From: Bacilli bacterium
Lineage (GTDB): Bacteria; Bacillota_I; Bacilli_A; RF39; UBA660
Assembly (NCBI GenBank): GCA_017542465.1
Contig: JAFXXB010000012.1
Location: 1 to 64,000, forward strand
Reading direction: 5' to 3'
Length of the DNA: 64,000 nt
Part shown: positions 51,315 to 60,230 of the stretch, in pieces
Position numbering within the stretch: position 1 is the first letter of the stretch
Layout: every line of letters begins with the position of its first letter
Position numbers and translations under genes: made by a program
Notes under the pieces: generated by a model
The model's input: only the letters and a program-made list of their open reading frames with translations
What the model was told of the DNA's origin: nothing
Databases searched by the model: none

Positions 51315-51343
51315 ATAGTAATATTATTATTTATATATGTCAA
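51315..51343 (-). promoter_or_regulatory. promoter of the unknown gene at 50264-51292
   Basis: On the minus strand: -35 TTGACA (plus 51338-51343), 17-bp spacer, -10 TACTAT (51315-51320). Confidence 0.55.
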
Positions 51344-51347
51344 GGTA

Positions 51348-51356
51348 TGATATAAT
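51348..51356 (+). promoter_or_regulatory. extended -10 promoter element of dnaE
   Basis: TGATATAAT lies 17 nt before the ATG at 51374. It is next to the -35 of the divergent gene. Confidence 0.55.
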
Positions 51357-51373
51357 TTAATTAGGTGAATTCT

Positions 51374-54253
51374 ATGTATTATCCAATAAGTATTAAAACT
51401 GATTATTCACTTTATAAATCACTTATTAAAATAAATGATTTAATTTCTTATGCAAAGAAAAATAGTATCAGTACTTTGGGTATATTAGATGATAACTTGA
51501 ATGGATCACATCTTTTTTATAATGGATGTATTAAAAATGATATTAAACCTATTATAGGTGTCGATATAACTTTAAATGATAATCATATTTATTTATATCC
51601 ATCTAACTATGATGCTTTAATAAATTTATTTAAACTAACTAAAGTAATAGATAAAGATATAGATGTATTAAAAAAATATAGTAAAGATGTTATATGTGTA
51701 TTACCTTATGAATATAAAGATTTATATGATGAATTAAAGAATATATATAATACTATTTTAATTGGATATATAAATAATGATGAAAAGAAGAATGCTTTGT
51801 TAATAAGTGATAAAGTAGTGTATATAAATTTAATATTATCTTTAGATAAAGAGAATAGTAAGTATATTAATTATTTAGAGTTTATAGATAAAGGATTAAA
51901 ACTAGGAGAACAAGAATTAAAAGATTATTCTAAAAATGTATTAGATTTATCTATAGATGAAGATACATCTTGTTTAGCTGATTTAATTAATATTGAATAT
52001 CCTAAAGATAAAAGATATATTCCACATTATGATGAAACAATAAAAGATAGTAAAGAATATTTAATTAATTTAGCTAATAAAGGTTTAGCTAAAAGATTAA
52101 ATAATAATATAACTAAAGAATATCAAGATAGATTAGATTATGAATTAAAAGTTATATCTGATATGGGATTTGTAGATTATTTCTTAATAGTATTTGATTA
52201 TGTTAGATATGCTATAAAGAATGATGTATTAGTTGGAGCAGGAAGGGGTTCAGCTGTTGGATCACTTGTAGCTTATTCATTAGGTATTACATCAATTGAT
52301 CCTTTAAAATATAATTTAATATTTGAAAGATTCTTAAATCCAGAGAGAGTAACAATGCCTGATATCGATATTGATTTTGATGCAGAAAAAAGAGATATTG
52401 TTATTGATTATGTAAGAAATAAATATGGTGAAGATAGAGTAGCACATATAATTGCATATGGAACATTCCAAGCAAGAGAAGCTATCAGGGCTGTTGCTAA
52501 AATATATAATATGGATGAAAAGAAGATAAGTGAATTATCTGATTATATTGATAGTAAAAAGAGTTTATCTGAAAATCTTACAAAAGAATTAAAACAATTC
52601 TTATATGATAATGATAGTTTAAATGTAATTTATAATGAAGCATTAAAGATTGAAGGAATTAAAAAACATGTTGGTGTTCATGCAGCAGGTGTTGTTATTT
52701 CATCAGTTAATTTAACAGATGTAATTCCTCTTATCTATAATGGTGATGAATATTTAACTGGATATGATAAAGATGAACTTGAGGAAATGGGATTACTTAA
52801 AATGGACTTCTTATCTATTAAGAATCTAACAATTATATCTAATATATTAAAAGATATAGAAAAAAATACAGGTAAAAAATTAGATATTAATAAAATAGAT
52901 TTAGATGATAAAAAAGTATATGAGTTATTCTCAAGAGGTGATACAGTTGGAGTATTCCAATTTGAATCAGCTGGTATGAAGAACTTCTTAAAAAGATTAA
53001 AACCAAAAGAGTTCAATGATTTAATTATGATTAATGCTATGTATAGACCAGGACCTATGAGTGAGATAGATAATTATGTTAAGAGACATAACGAGAATGT
53101 TAAGATAACATATCCTGATGATAGCTTAAAAGATATATTAGAACCAACATATGGAATAATGATATATCAAGAACAAGTAATGCAAATATTAGTTAAGATG
53201 GGTGGATTCTCATTTGGTGAAGCTGATATTGTAAGAAGAGCAATAAGTAAAAAGAAGTTACAATTAATTGAAGAAGCAAAAGATAAATTTATTAATAATT
53301 CAATTAAGAATGGTTATACTGAACAAAAAGCAAATGAAGTATATGATCTTGTTGTTAAATTTGCTGACTATGGTTTTAATAAATCACATTCGGTTGCATA
53401 TGCCTTCATTGGATATCAAATGGCTTATTTAAAAGTTAATTATCCTGAATACTATTATATTAATATTCTAAATAATAATATAGGTGGAGAAGCTAAAACT
53501 AAAGAGTATATTGATGAAATAAAAAGAGTAGGTATTAATATCTTAAAACCAGATATTAATAAATCTGATAAATTATATGTTAAAGAAAATGATGGTATTA
53601 GACTTCCTTTAAGATGTATTAAAGGTGTTGGTATTGTAGCAGCTGATAATATTATTAAGCTAAGAGGAGATAAACCTTTTAAAGATATATTTGATTTCTT
53701 ATCAAGAATAAATAAAAAAGATGTTAATAAAAAAGTATTAGAAGTATTAATTGATGCTGATGTATTTGCATCATTTGGTTATAATCGTAATACTCTTAAA
53801 TATAATTTAGATACATTGATTAATTATTCTGAATTAATAAGTGATTTAGATGAATCATTAGTGAATAAACCTGAAATCGTAGAAGTGGAAGAAGCACCTA
53901 TTGATGAATTGATGAAGAAAGAAAAAGAGTTATTTGGTTTCTATATTTCTTCACATCCATCTTCTAAATATCCTAATATGTTTAAATTAATAGATATTAG
54001 AGATAGTTTTAACAAAAAGATTAAAGGTGTATATTTAATCGAAAAGATAAATATGATAAAAACTAAAAAAGATGAAGATATGTGTTTCATTACTGCATCT
54101 GATGAAACAGCTACAGGTGACTTTGTAGTGTTCCCTAAAACTGTTAATCAAATAGTAGATATAAATGCTGGAGATGTAGTAGAGGTAGAAGGAATTGTTG
54201 AAAGAAGAGTAGATAAATTCCAAATAGTGGTAAACAGAATAGAAAAGATATAA
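51374..54253 (+). CDS. dnaE: DNA polymerase III alpha subunit, DnaE type
   Basis: 959 residues, shorter than the usual 1050-1160. The polymerase core is intact: GAGRGSAVGSLVAY, PDIDIDFDAEKRDIVIDYV (D330, D332), MYRPGPM and FNKSHSVAYAFIGYQMAYLK. An OB domain ends the protein (DMCFITASDETATGDFVVFP). The N-terminal PHP domain is degenerate: the usual HxHSxYS reads IKTDYS, so metal ligands are missing. DnaE extends RNA primers in low-GC Gram-positives and works beside PolC. ATG at 51374 follows AGGTGA; a GTG in that motif was rejected. Confidence 0.92.
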   Translation: MYYPISIKTDYSLYKSLIKINDLISYAKKNSISTLGILDDNLNGSHLFYNGCIKNDIKPIIGVDITLNDNHIYLYPSNYDALINLFKLTKVIDKDIDVLKKYSKDVICVLPYEYKDLYDELKNIYNTILIGYINNDEKKNALLISDKVVYINLILSLDKENSKYINYLEFIDKGLKLGEQELKDYSKNVLDLSIDEDTSCLADLINIEYPKDKRYIPHYDETIKDSKEYLINLANKGLAKRLNNNITKEYQDRLDYELKVISDMGFVDYFLIVFDYVRYAIKNDVLVGAGRGSAVGSLVAYSLGITSIDPLKYNLIFERFLNPERVTMPDIDIDFDAEKRDIVIDYVRNKYGEDRVAHIIAYGTFQAREAIRAVAKIYNMDEKKISELSDYIDSKKSLSENLTKELKQFLYDNDSLNVIYNEALKIEGIKKHVGVHAAGVVISSVNLTDVIPLIYNGDEYLTGYDKDELEEMGLLKMDFLSIKNLTIISNILKDIEKNTGKKLDINKIDLDDKKVYELFSRGDTVGVFQFESAGMKNFLKRLKPKEFNDLIMINAMYRPGPMSEIDNYVKRHNENVKITYPDDSLKDILEPTYGIMIYQEQVMQILVKMGGFSFGEADIVRRAISKKKLQLIEEAKDKFINNSIKNGYTEQKANEVYDLVVKFADYGFNKSHSVAYAFIGYQMAYLKVNYPEYYYINILNNNIGGEAKTKEYIDEIKRVGINILKPDINKSDKLYVKENDGIRLPLRCIKGVGIVAADNIIKLRGDKPFKDIFDFLSRINKKDVNKKVLEVLIDADVFASFGYNRNTLKYNLDTLINYSELISDLDESLVNKPEIVEVEEAPIDELMKKEKELFGFYISSHPSSKYPNMFKLIDIRDSFNKKIKGVYLIEKINMIKTKKDEDMCFITASDETATGDFVVFPKTVNQIVDINAGDVVEVEGIVERRVDKFQIVVNRIEKI

Positions 54254-54268
54254 CACATATCTTTTTTC
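54243..54268 (+). terminator. intrinsic terminator
   Basis: AAAAGATAT (54243-54251) pairs with ATATCTTTT (54257-54265), followed by T. The left arm is the end of dnaE. Confidence 0.75.
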
Positions 54269-54270
54269 TA

Positions 54271-54279
54271 TGCTATAAT
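54271..54279 (+). promoter_or_regulatory. extended -10 promoter element
   Basis: TGCTATAAT, 18 nt before the ATG at 54298. Confidence 0.55.
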
Positions 54280-54297
54280 AGTTTTTAGGGTGGTAAT

Positions 54298-54906
54298 ATG
54301 GAAGGTAAAATTTATAGAATCGGAAAACCTGGTATTAATCTAGGTAATGAAAGAATGGTAATTGTTGAAGGACCTCAAGGAGCTGGTAAATCAACACTTG
54401 CTAATTATTTAAGAGATAATATTCCTGGCGCAAATCTATATAGATTAAGTGGTCAAAAGGATAAAACATTAACTGGTTTAGAACATAGTAGAAAAATGTA
54501 TGATGCATTATTTGAATATTTAACTAAGATGCAAAGTGTTCCAATGGATATGATTTTTGATAGAACATTTACAACTGAAGAAGTTTATTCAAGATTAGGT
54601 TATAAAGATTATTCATTTACTGAAGACTATGAAGCATATTTAAAGATGTTAGAGAGATTAAATTATGATATTTATTATTTCTCATTATATTTAAGAGATA
54701 TTGAATTATATAAACAAAGATTAGATAGAGGTGGACATCACAACTATCAATCATTCAGTGTTGATAACTCAAGAAATCAACAAGAAACATTCTTAGAGAT
54801 AAGTCATGACTTAAGTGAATTAAAAAATGTTAATGCTATTCAATTACCTATGGATGATTTTGATGAAGCATATGACATAGTAAAAGATACATTAAAAATA
54901 AGATAG
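54298..54906 (+). CDS. P-loop (deoxy)nucleoside/thymidylate-kinase-like protein
   Basis: 202 residues. VIVEGPQGAGKSTLANYL (about 22-39) is a Walker A of the nucleotide-kinase type. MIFDRTFTTEEVYSRLGY holds the DR(S/T) motif of deoxynucleoside and thymidylate kinases. LRDIELYKQRLDRGG resembles the LID region. It probably phosphorylates a nucleoside or nucleotide, but the substrate cannot be told. Single gene with its own promoter and terminator. Confidence 0.72.
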   Translation: MEGKIYRIGKPGINLGNERMVIVEGPQGAGKSTLANYLRDNIPGANLYRLSGQKDKTLTGLEHSRKMYDALFEYLTKMQSVPMDMIFDRTFTTEEVYSRLGYKDYSFTEDYEAYLKMLERLNYDIYYFSLYLRDIELYKQRLDRGGHHNYQSFSVDNSRNQQETFLEISHDLSELKNVNAIQLPMDDFDEAYDIVKDTLKIR

Positions 54907-54930
54907 AATAGTTATTACTATTCTATTTTT
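54903..54930 (+). terminator. intrinsic terminator
   Basis: ATAGAATAG (54903-54911) pairs with CTATTCTAT (54918-54926), followed by T. It overlaps the stop codon. Confidence 0.75.
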
Positions 54931-54933
54931 ATA

Positions 54934-54942
54934 TGTTATAAT
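54934..54942 (+). promoter_or_regulatory. extended -10 promoter element of ffh
   Basis: TGTTATAAT, 18 nt before the ATG at 54961. Predicted leader about 11 nt. Confidence 0.6.
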
Positions 54943-54960
54943 AGGGAATAGGTGATAAAT

Positions 54961-56268
54961 ATGTTTGAATATTTAGGAGATAGATTATCTAGTGCTATAA
55001 AAAATATTAGAGGTATGGGTAGAATAACTGAAGAAAATATTAATGAAGCAGTTAGAGAAATCCGTATGGCATTATTGGAAGCTGACGTTAACTATGAAGT
55101 AGCTAAAGAGTTTACTAAGAATGTTAAAGAAAAAGCATTAGGTATGGATGTAGGCAAAAACTTAAAACCTGATGAAGTATTTATTAAATTAGTTAAAGAT
55201 GAATTAGTAGAATTATTAGGTGGAGATTATGTTGCACTTGAAACTGAAAAGAGCCCAACAATCATTATGATGGTAGGTCTTCAAGGTTCAGGTAAAACTA
55301 CAACAGCTGGTAAGATAGCTAATTTAGTTAGAAAGAAATATAAAAAGAATCCTTTATTAGTTGCATGTGATATCTATAGACCTGCAGCAATAGACCAATT
55401 AAAAGATATAGGTAAACAATTAAATATATCTGTATATGAAGAAGGCAAAAAGGATCCTAATGAAATAGTTAAGAATGCTCTTGTCTATGCAAAAGAAAAT
55501 CATCATAACTATATTATTATAGATACAGCAGGTAGATTACATATTGATGATACTTTAATGGATGAATTAAAGAGTATTCAAGATAACTATAAACCAAATG
55601 AAGTATTACTTGTAATTGATTCCATGATGGGTCAAGATGCTATTAATGTTATAAACGGATTTAATAATAAATTAGATTTAACAGGTGCTATTTTAACTAA
55701 GATGGATGGAGACACTAAAGGTGGTGTTGCATTATCTGTAAGACACTTAACTAATGTACCTATTAAGTTTGTTGGTAACTCAGAAAAACTTGATGGTATA
55801 TCAGAATTCTATCCAGAAAGAATGGCTGAAAGAATCTTAGATATGGGTGATATTCTATCTATAGCAGAAAAAGTTGAAGGAGCAATAGATGAAGAAGAAG
55901 CTAAGAATCTTGAAAAGAAAATGAAATCTGGTAAATATGATTTAGAAGATTTCTTAGTAAGTATGAAACAAATAAAAAATCTTGGACCTTTAGAAAATAT
56001 CTTAAAAATGTTACCAGGTGCAAGAAATATGGGATTAAATAATGTTAATATTGATCCAAAAGATATGGCTCACATTGAAGCTATTGTTTTATCCATGACT
56101 CCATATGAAAGAAGACATCCTGAAGTATTAAAAGCAACAAGAAAACAAAGAATAGCAGCTGGTTCAGGTAGATCTGTAGAAGAAGTAAATAGATTATTAA
56201 AACAATTTGAACAAATGAAGACTATGATGAAGCAATTTTCAAATGGTAATATGAAAATGCCATTTTAA
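54961..56268 (+). CDS. ffh: signal recognition particle protein Ffh
   Basis: 435 residues. The N domain (MFEYLGDRLSSAIKNIRGMG) is followed by the G domain with GLQGSGKTTTAGKIA (about 104-118), DIYRPAAIDQL, DTAGR and TKMDGDTKGG. The Met-rich M domain ends with GSGRSVEEVNRLLKQFEQMKT. Ffh binds signal sequences and SRP RNA and delivers ribosomes to FtsY. No ylxM or ftsY is adjacent, and no SRP RNA gene is visible here. ATG at 54961 follows ATAGGTGAT; the GTG inside was rejected. Confidence 0.95.
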   Translation: MFEYLGDRLSSAIKNIRGMGRITEENINEAVREIRMALLEADVNYEVAKEFTKNVKEKALGMDVGKNLKPDEVFIKLVKDELVELLGGDYVALETEKSPTIIMMVGLQGSGKTTTAGKIANLVRKKYKKNPLLVACDIYRPAAIDQLKDIGKQLNISVYEEGKKDPNEIVKNALVYAKENHHNYIIIDTAGRLHIDDTLMDELKSIQDNYKPNEVLLVIDSMMGQDAINVINGFNNKLDLTGAILTKMDGDTKGGVALSVRHLTNVPIKFVGNSEKLDGISEFYPERMAERILDMGDILSIAEKVEGAIDEEEAKNLEKKMKSGKYDLEDFLVSMKQIKNLGPLENILKMLPGARNMGLNNVNIDPKDMAHIEAIVLSMTPYERRHPEVLKATRKQRIAAGSGRSVEEVNRLLKQFEQMKTMMKQFSNGNMKMPF

Positions 56269-56276
56269 GGTGTAAT

Positions 56277-56795
56277 ATGAAGAATATTAAATATGTAATA
56301 TTAGGTATGTTTATTTTATTTATTATTATATTTTTATCTAGTTTTGTTTTTACTTTTAATAATAGAAATAGAATTATTCATGTTAATAAATATGAAGGAT
56401 ATGATAAAACTAGAGAAGAATTAAGTAAGAAAATAGATAAAGTAAAAAATGTTGATTGTAAGAACTCTTTAAATGATATGTTAGAGAGAATAGATAGTAT
56501 AAATTTTACTACAGATGTTAAGCTAAAAGATTATTATGAAGTTTATCATAAAGATAATAAAACCTTTTTAGATTTTTATACATCTGCAGCTGATGCATGC
56601 AATATCAATAATGAAAAGATATATATTAAAGCATTACAATCCACAACATATCCTATCTTTATTGGTAGTGAATATAATAATGCATATGAACTAAGAATAA
56701 GATATGTATATGATAATAATGATGAGATAGGAACCTATACTACAATTGTAGGTGAATTAGGCGTTTTATCCGATTTACTAGAGGAGTTATCATGA
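56277..56795 (+). CDS. single-span exported protein, unknown
   Basis: 172 residues. One N-terminal membrane span (about 5-28) precedes an extracellular domain with two conserved-looking Cys (NVDCKNSLND and DACNINN). No family is recognised. It begins 8 bases after ffh and is probably read from the same promoter. Its TGA stop overlaps the ATG of the next gene (ATGA), which implies coupling. Confidence 0.6.
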   Translation: MKNIKYVILGMFILFIIIFLSSFVFTFNNRNRIIHVNKYEGYDKTREELSKKIDKVKNVDCKNSLNDMLERIDSINFTTDVKLKDYYEVYHKDNKTFLDFYTSAADACNINNEKIYIKALQSTTYPIFIGSEYNNAYELRIRYVYDNNDEIGTYTTIVGELGVLSDLLEELS

Positions 56796-57133
56796 GACGT
56801 GCTTATAGTTTGGTTTATATAGTTAATATATTATTAGGATTAATATTAGCTTTCTTATTTTTATTTATTATTAATTATAAAATGGTAAGTTATTTTATAT
56901 TTATACCTATATGTATATTTTATATAGTTAGTTCTATTATATTTTTTAATAAGAGAAGAAAGATTGAAAAAGTAGATAAAATAATATTATATTTATATCT
57001 TTTTTTTACTATGTTTATGTTGATAATAAATGTAGTATTACAAAGAGTATTTAATAATGAATCTTTTATATACTATAACTTTTATATATATGTATATCAT
57101 TTATTGTTTATTCTATATAATTATTTTATATAA
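56792..57133 (+). CDS. small membrane protein with four spans, unknown
   Basis: 113 residues, almost entirely hydrophobic, with four predicted spans and a basic cytosolic loop (NKRRKIEKVDK). No motif is recognised. It starts in the ATGA overlap with the preceding gene, so the two may form one membrane complex (inference). Confidence 0.55.
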   Translation: MRRAYSLVYIVNILLGLILAFLFLFIINYKMVSYFIFIPICIFYIVSSIIFFNKRRKIEKVDKIILYLYLFFTMFMLIINVVLQRVFNNESFIYYNFYIYVYHLLFILYNYFI

Positions 57134-57178
57134 TTTACATTTATAAGTTAATAAATTATAATTAAAGTAGGTGATACT

Positions 57179-58384
57179 ATGAAGAAAGTATTTGAAAACA
57201 AATATGCTCAAATAGCATTAGGGGTATGTGCAATTATATTATTTTATTTCTTTATTCTTCATATAGGATTTTTCTATGAAGCATTAAGGGGATTATTAAA
57301 AATATTAAGTCCATTGATAATTGGATGTGTTTTAGCTTATATTATGCATCCTATAGTTAATTTAATAGAAGATAAACTATTAAAAGTAGTAAAGAAAGAA
57401 ACATTCAGAAGAAACTTAGCAATAACTATAGTGATAGTAATTATATTAGGTATTGCAGTTACTTTAACAAGAATAATAATACCTGAATTATTAAATTCAA
57501 TTAAAACTATTATTGTTAATGTTCCATCATATATGTTAACATTAAAATCAATTATTAGAGATTGGATAGCTGATAGTGCTATTGAAGAACAAGTAATGGC
57601 TAACTATGATAATATGTTAACTACTATAAATGATAATTTAAATAATATAGCTTTACCAACAATCAATGCAGCTATAGAGAATTTAGGTGCTGGTTTACTA
57701 TTTGTATTCAAAGGAGTATTTAATTGGTTAATAGGTTTTGTATTTGCTATTTATATTTTAGCTAATACTAAAAACTTTGGTGCTGGTGCAAAGAAAATAC
57801 TATATGCAACATTTGATAATGAAAGAGTAAATGACTTTATTGTAGAGTTAAAACATATAAATAAAGTATTTGTTAATTTTATGATAGGTAAGGTAACAGA
57901 TTCATCAATAATCTTAATTACAACATTTATATTCTTATTTGTATTTAAGTTTCCATATCCATTATTAATTGCTGTAATAATAGGTGTAACTGATCTTATA
58001 CCTTACTTTGGACCTTACATTGGTACTGTTCCATCAACATTATTAATAATGTTAGTTGATCCAGTTAAAGCAATTATATTTGTTATATTTATAATAATAT
58101 TACAACAAGTAGATGCTAACCTTATAACTCCAAGAATTCAAAGTAATGCAACAGGTTTACCTTCATTCTGGGTATTATTTGCGATTACATTATTTGGTGG
58201 TATTTGGGGATTAGTAGGATTATTAGTAGGTGTTCCATTATTTACAATCATCTATGAAATCATTAGAGATATAGTTAATAAAAAGTTAGCTAAAAAGAAT
58301 TTACCTATTGATAAAGAATACTATGAAAAACATGATAGTATCGTGGGAAAAACAATAAAGGCTAAAGTGCCAAAAAAGAATTAA
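57179..58384 (+). CDS. AI-2E (YdiK/PerM) family transporter-like protein
   Basis: 401 residues with about seven to eight membrane spans. Family hallmarks are LSPLIIGCVLAYIMHPIV near the N-terminus, FGPYIGTVPSTLLIML and LITPRIQSNATGLPSFWVL. Members include putative autoinducer-2 exporters and Na+/H+-linked transporters; the real cargo is uncertain. A basic tail ends the protein. Single gene before the rlmN operon; its terminator separates them. Confidence 0.87.
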   Translation: MKKVFENKYAQIALGVCAIILFYFFILHIGFFYEALRGLLKILSPLIIGCVLAYIMHPIVNLIEDKLLKVVKKETFRRNLAITIVIVIILGIAVTLTRIIIPELLNSIKTIIVNVPSYMLTLKSIIRDWIADSAIEEQVMANYDNMLTTINDNLNNIALPTINAAIENLGAGLLFVFKGVFNWLIGFVFAIYILANTKNFGAGAKKILYATFDNERVNDFIVELKHINKVFVNFMIGKVTDSSIILITTFIFLFVFKFPYPLLIAVIIGVTDLIPYFGPYIGTVPSTLLIMLVDPVKAIIFVIFIIILQQVDANLITPRIQSNATGLPSFWVLFAITLFGGIWGLVGLLVGVPLFTIIYEIIRDIVNKKLAKKNLPIDKEYYEKHDSIVGKTIKAKVPKKN

Positions 58385-58412
58385 ACGATTATACAATATA
58401 ATCGTTTTTTTA
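58383..58412 (+). terminator. intrinsic terminator
   Basis: AAACGATTATA (58383-58393) pairs with TATAATCGTTT (58397-58407), followed by T. Confidence 0.82.
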
Positions 58413-58432
58413 TATTCATTTTTCCGAATAAA

Positions 58433-58441
58433 TGGTATAAT
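58433..58441 (+). promoter_or_regulatory. extended -10 promoter of the rlmN-stp-prkC-rsgA-rpe operon
   Basis: TGGTATAAT, 17 nt before the ATG at 58459. No further promoter or terminator is seen until past rpe. Confidence 0.6.
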
Positions 58442-58458
58442 TGTTGTAAGGTGGAAGA

Positions 58459-59484
58459 ATGAGAAGTATATTTGATTATAAACTAGAAGATCTAGAAGAA
58501 TATTTCGAATCAATTGGTGAAAAGAAATTTAAAGCTAGACAAATATTTGAATGGATATATAAGAAACATATATATGATTTTTATGAGATGTCTAATATAT
58601 CTAAAAGTTTATCTGAAAAATTAAATAATGAATTCTCTACCGATTTATTAACAATCAAAACTAAACAAACAAGTAAGTTAACAAATAAGTATTTATTTGA
58701 ACTTGATGATGGTAATTTGATTGAAGCAGTTTTAATGAAACATGACTATGGAATGAGTATATGTGTATCAAGCCAAGTTGGATGTAACATGGGTTGCACA
58801 TTCTGCGAGTCAGGTAGACTTAAAAAGGTAAGAGACCTAACTGCTGGTGATATGGTTAAACAAATAATCATGATACAAGAAGATATTAATGAAAGAATAG
58901 ATTCTGTTGTAGTCATGGGAATTGGAGAACCATTTGATAATTATAAGAATGTAATGGATTTTGTTAGGATAATTAATTCACCATATGGAATAGAAATAGG
59001 TGCAAGACACATAACTATTTCTACATCTGGAATAATTCCAATGATTGAAAAATATGGTGATGAAGACTTACAAACTAACTTAGCTATATCCTTACATGCA
59101 CCTAATAATGAATTAAGAAGTAAGTTGATGGGAGTAAACAGGGCTTATCCTCTTGAAGATTTAATAGATGCTATAAAGAAATATATTGATAAGACTAATA
59201 GAAGAGTAACAATAGAGTATCTTCTATTAAAAGATGTTAATGATGATGAAAAGTGTGCTAATGAGTTAGCTGATTTACTTAAAGGTATGAATGTATATGT
59301 TAATTTAATACCTTATAATGAAACTTCTCATACAGAATATAAAACATCACCTAAAGAACATGTAATGAAGTTTTACGATATATTAAAGAAGAGAAAAATA
59401 AATGTAACAATAAGAAAGAAATTTGGGGATGAAATAGATGCTGCATGTGGACAGCTAAGAGCGAATGAGGTGAATAAGTTATGA
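58459..59484 (+). CDS. rlmN: 23S rRNA (adenine2503-C2)-methyltransferase RlmN
   Basis: 341 residues. The radical-SAM cluster motif is GCNMGCTFCESGR with the CxxxCxxC Cys. VVMGIGEPFDNY and ISTSGIIP are SAM-binding features. The C-terminal DAACGQLR carries the second methyl-shuttle Cys. RlmN methylates A2503 of 23S rRNA and also A37 of some tRNAs. It overlaps stp by four bases (ATGA). It opens a five-gene operon with the same order as in Bacillus. Confidence 0.92.
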   Translation: MRSIFDYKLEDLEEYFESIGEKKFKARQIFEWIYKKHIYDFYEMSNISKSLSEKLNNEFSTDLLTIKTKQTSKLTNKYLFELDDGNLIEAVLMKHDYGMSICVSSQVGCNMGCTFCESGRLKKVRDLTAGDMVKQIIMIQEDINERIDSVVVMGIGEPFDNYKNVMDFVRIINSPYGIEIGARHITISTSGIIPMIEKYGDEDLQTNLAISLHAPNNELRSKLMGVNRAYPLEDLIDAIKKYIDKTNRRVTIEYLLLKDVNDDEKCANELADLLKGMNVYVNLIPYNETSHTEYKTSPKEHVMKFYDILKKRKINVTIRKKFGDEIDAACGQLRANEVNKL

Positions 59485-60230
59485 AATCATTTTATATAAC
59501 TGATGCAGGAAGAGTAAGAAGTCATAATGAAGATTCAGTAACAATAGTAAAAAATCAAGCATCTGAACATTTAATGATTGTAGCAGATGGTATGGGAGGA
59601 CATAGAGCTGGTGAAGTTGCATCAAGCATGGTTGTAACTCAAATAGGATCTCGTTTCCAAAAGTTATCATCTATAGGATCTAAACAAGATGCAGTTAATT
59701 GGTTAAGAGAAAATGTTAGAGAAATTAACTCTGAAATAATTAAATATTCACAAGAAAATCCTGAAGCATCAGGCTTGGGTACTACTTGTGTTATGGCATT
59801 AATGACTAAAGAATTCTTAATGTTTGTTAACATTGGAGATTCATCTGGATTTGTTATCAAGAATGGTAAATTAAAGAAAGTAACTAAAGATCATACATTA
59901 GTTAATTTCTTAGTAGAAACAGGAGATTTATCACCTGAACAAGCTAAAAATCATCCAAAGAAAAATGTACTTATGAGAGCATTAGGTGCATCAGATAAAT
60001 GTGAATTAGATATATTTGATGTTGAAACTGATGTTGACGGAGTACTATTATGTTCTGATGGTTTAACAAATATGTTAACTGTAGAACAAGTTGAAAAAGT
60101 ATTAAATGAAGAAGATATAGAAGTTGATGAAAAACTTATTAAATTAATAAAGAAATGTAATGTAAGAGGTGGATTAGATAATATTTCTATAGCCTTACTT
60201 TTAAAGAATGAAAGAGGGTCTTCTAAATGA
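59481..60230 (+). CDS. stp: PP2C-type Ser/Thr protein phosphatase (PrpC/Stp)
   Basis: 249 residues. PPM metal-site motifs are complete: RSHNEDSV, VADGMGGHRAGE, NIGDSSGFVIKNG, LLCSDGLTNML and GGLDNISI. It removes phosphate from targets of the adjacent PASTA kinase. Start and stop both lie in ATGA overlaps, with rlmN and prkC respectively. Confidence 0.93.
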   Translation: MKSFYITDAGRVRSHNEDSVTIVKNQASEHLMIVADGMGGHRAGEVASSMVVTQIGSRFQKLSSIGSKQDAVNWLRENVREINSEIIKYSQENPEASGLGTTCVMALMTKEFLMFVNIGDSSGFVIKNGKLKKVTKDHTLVNFLVETGDLSPEQAKNHPKKNVLMRALGASDKCELDIFDVETDVDGVLLCSDGLTNMLTVEQVEKVLNEEDIEVDEKLIKLIKKCNVRGGLDNISIALLLKNERGSSK

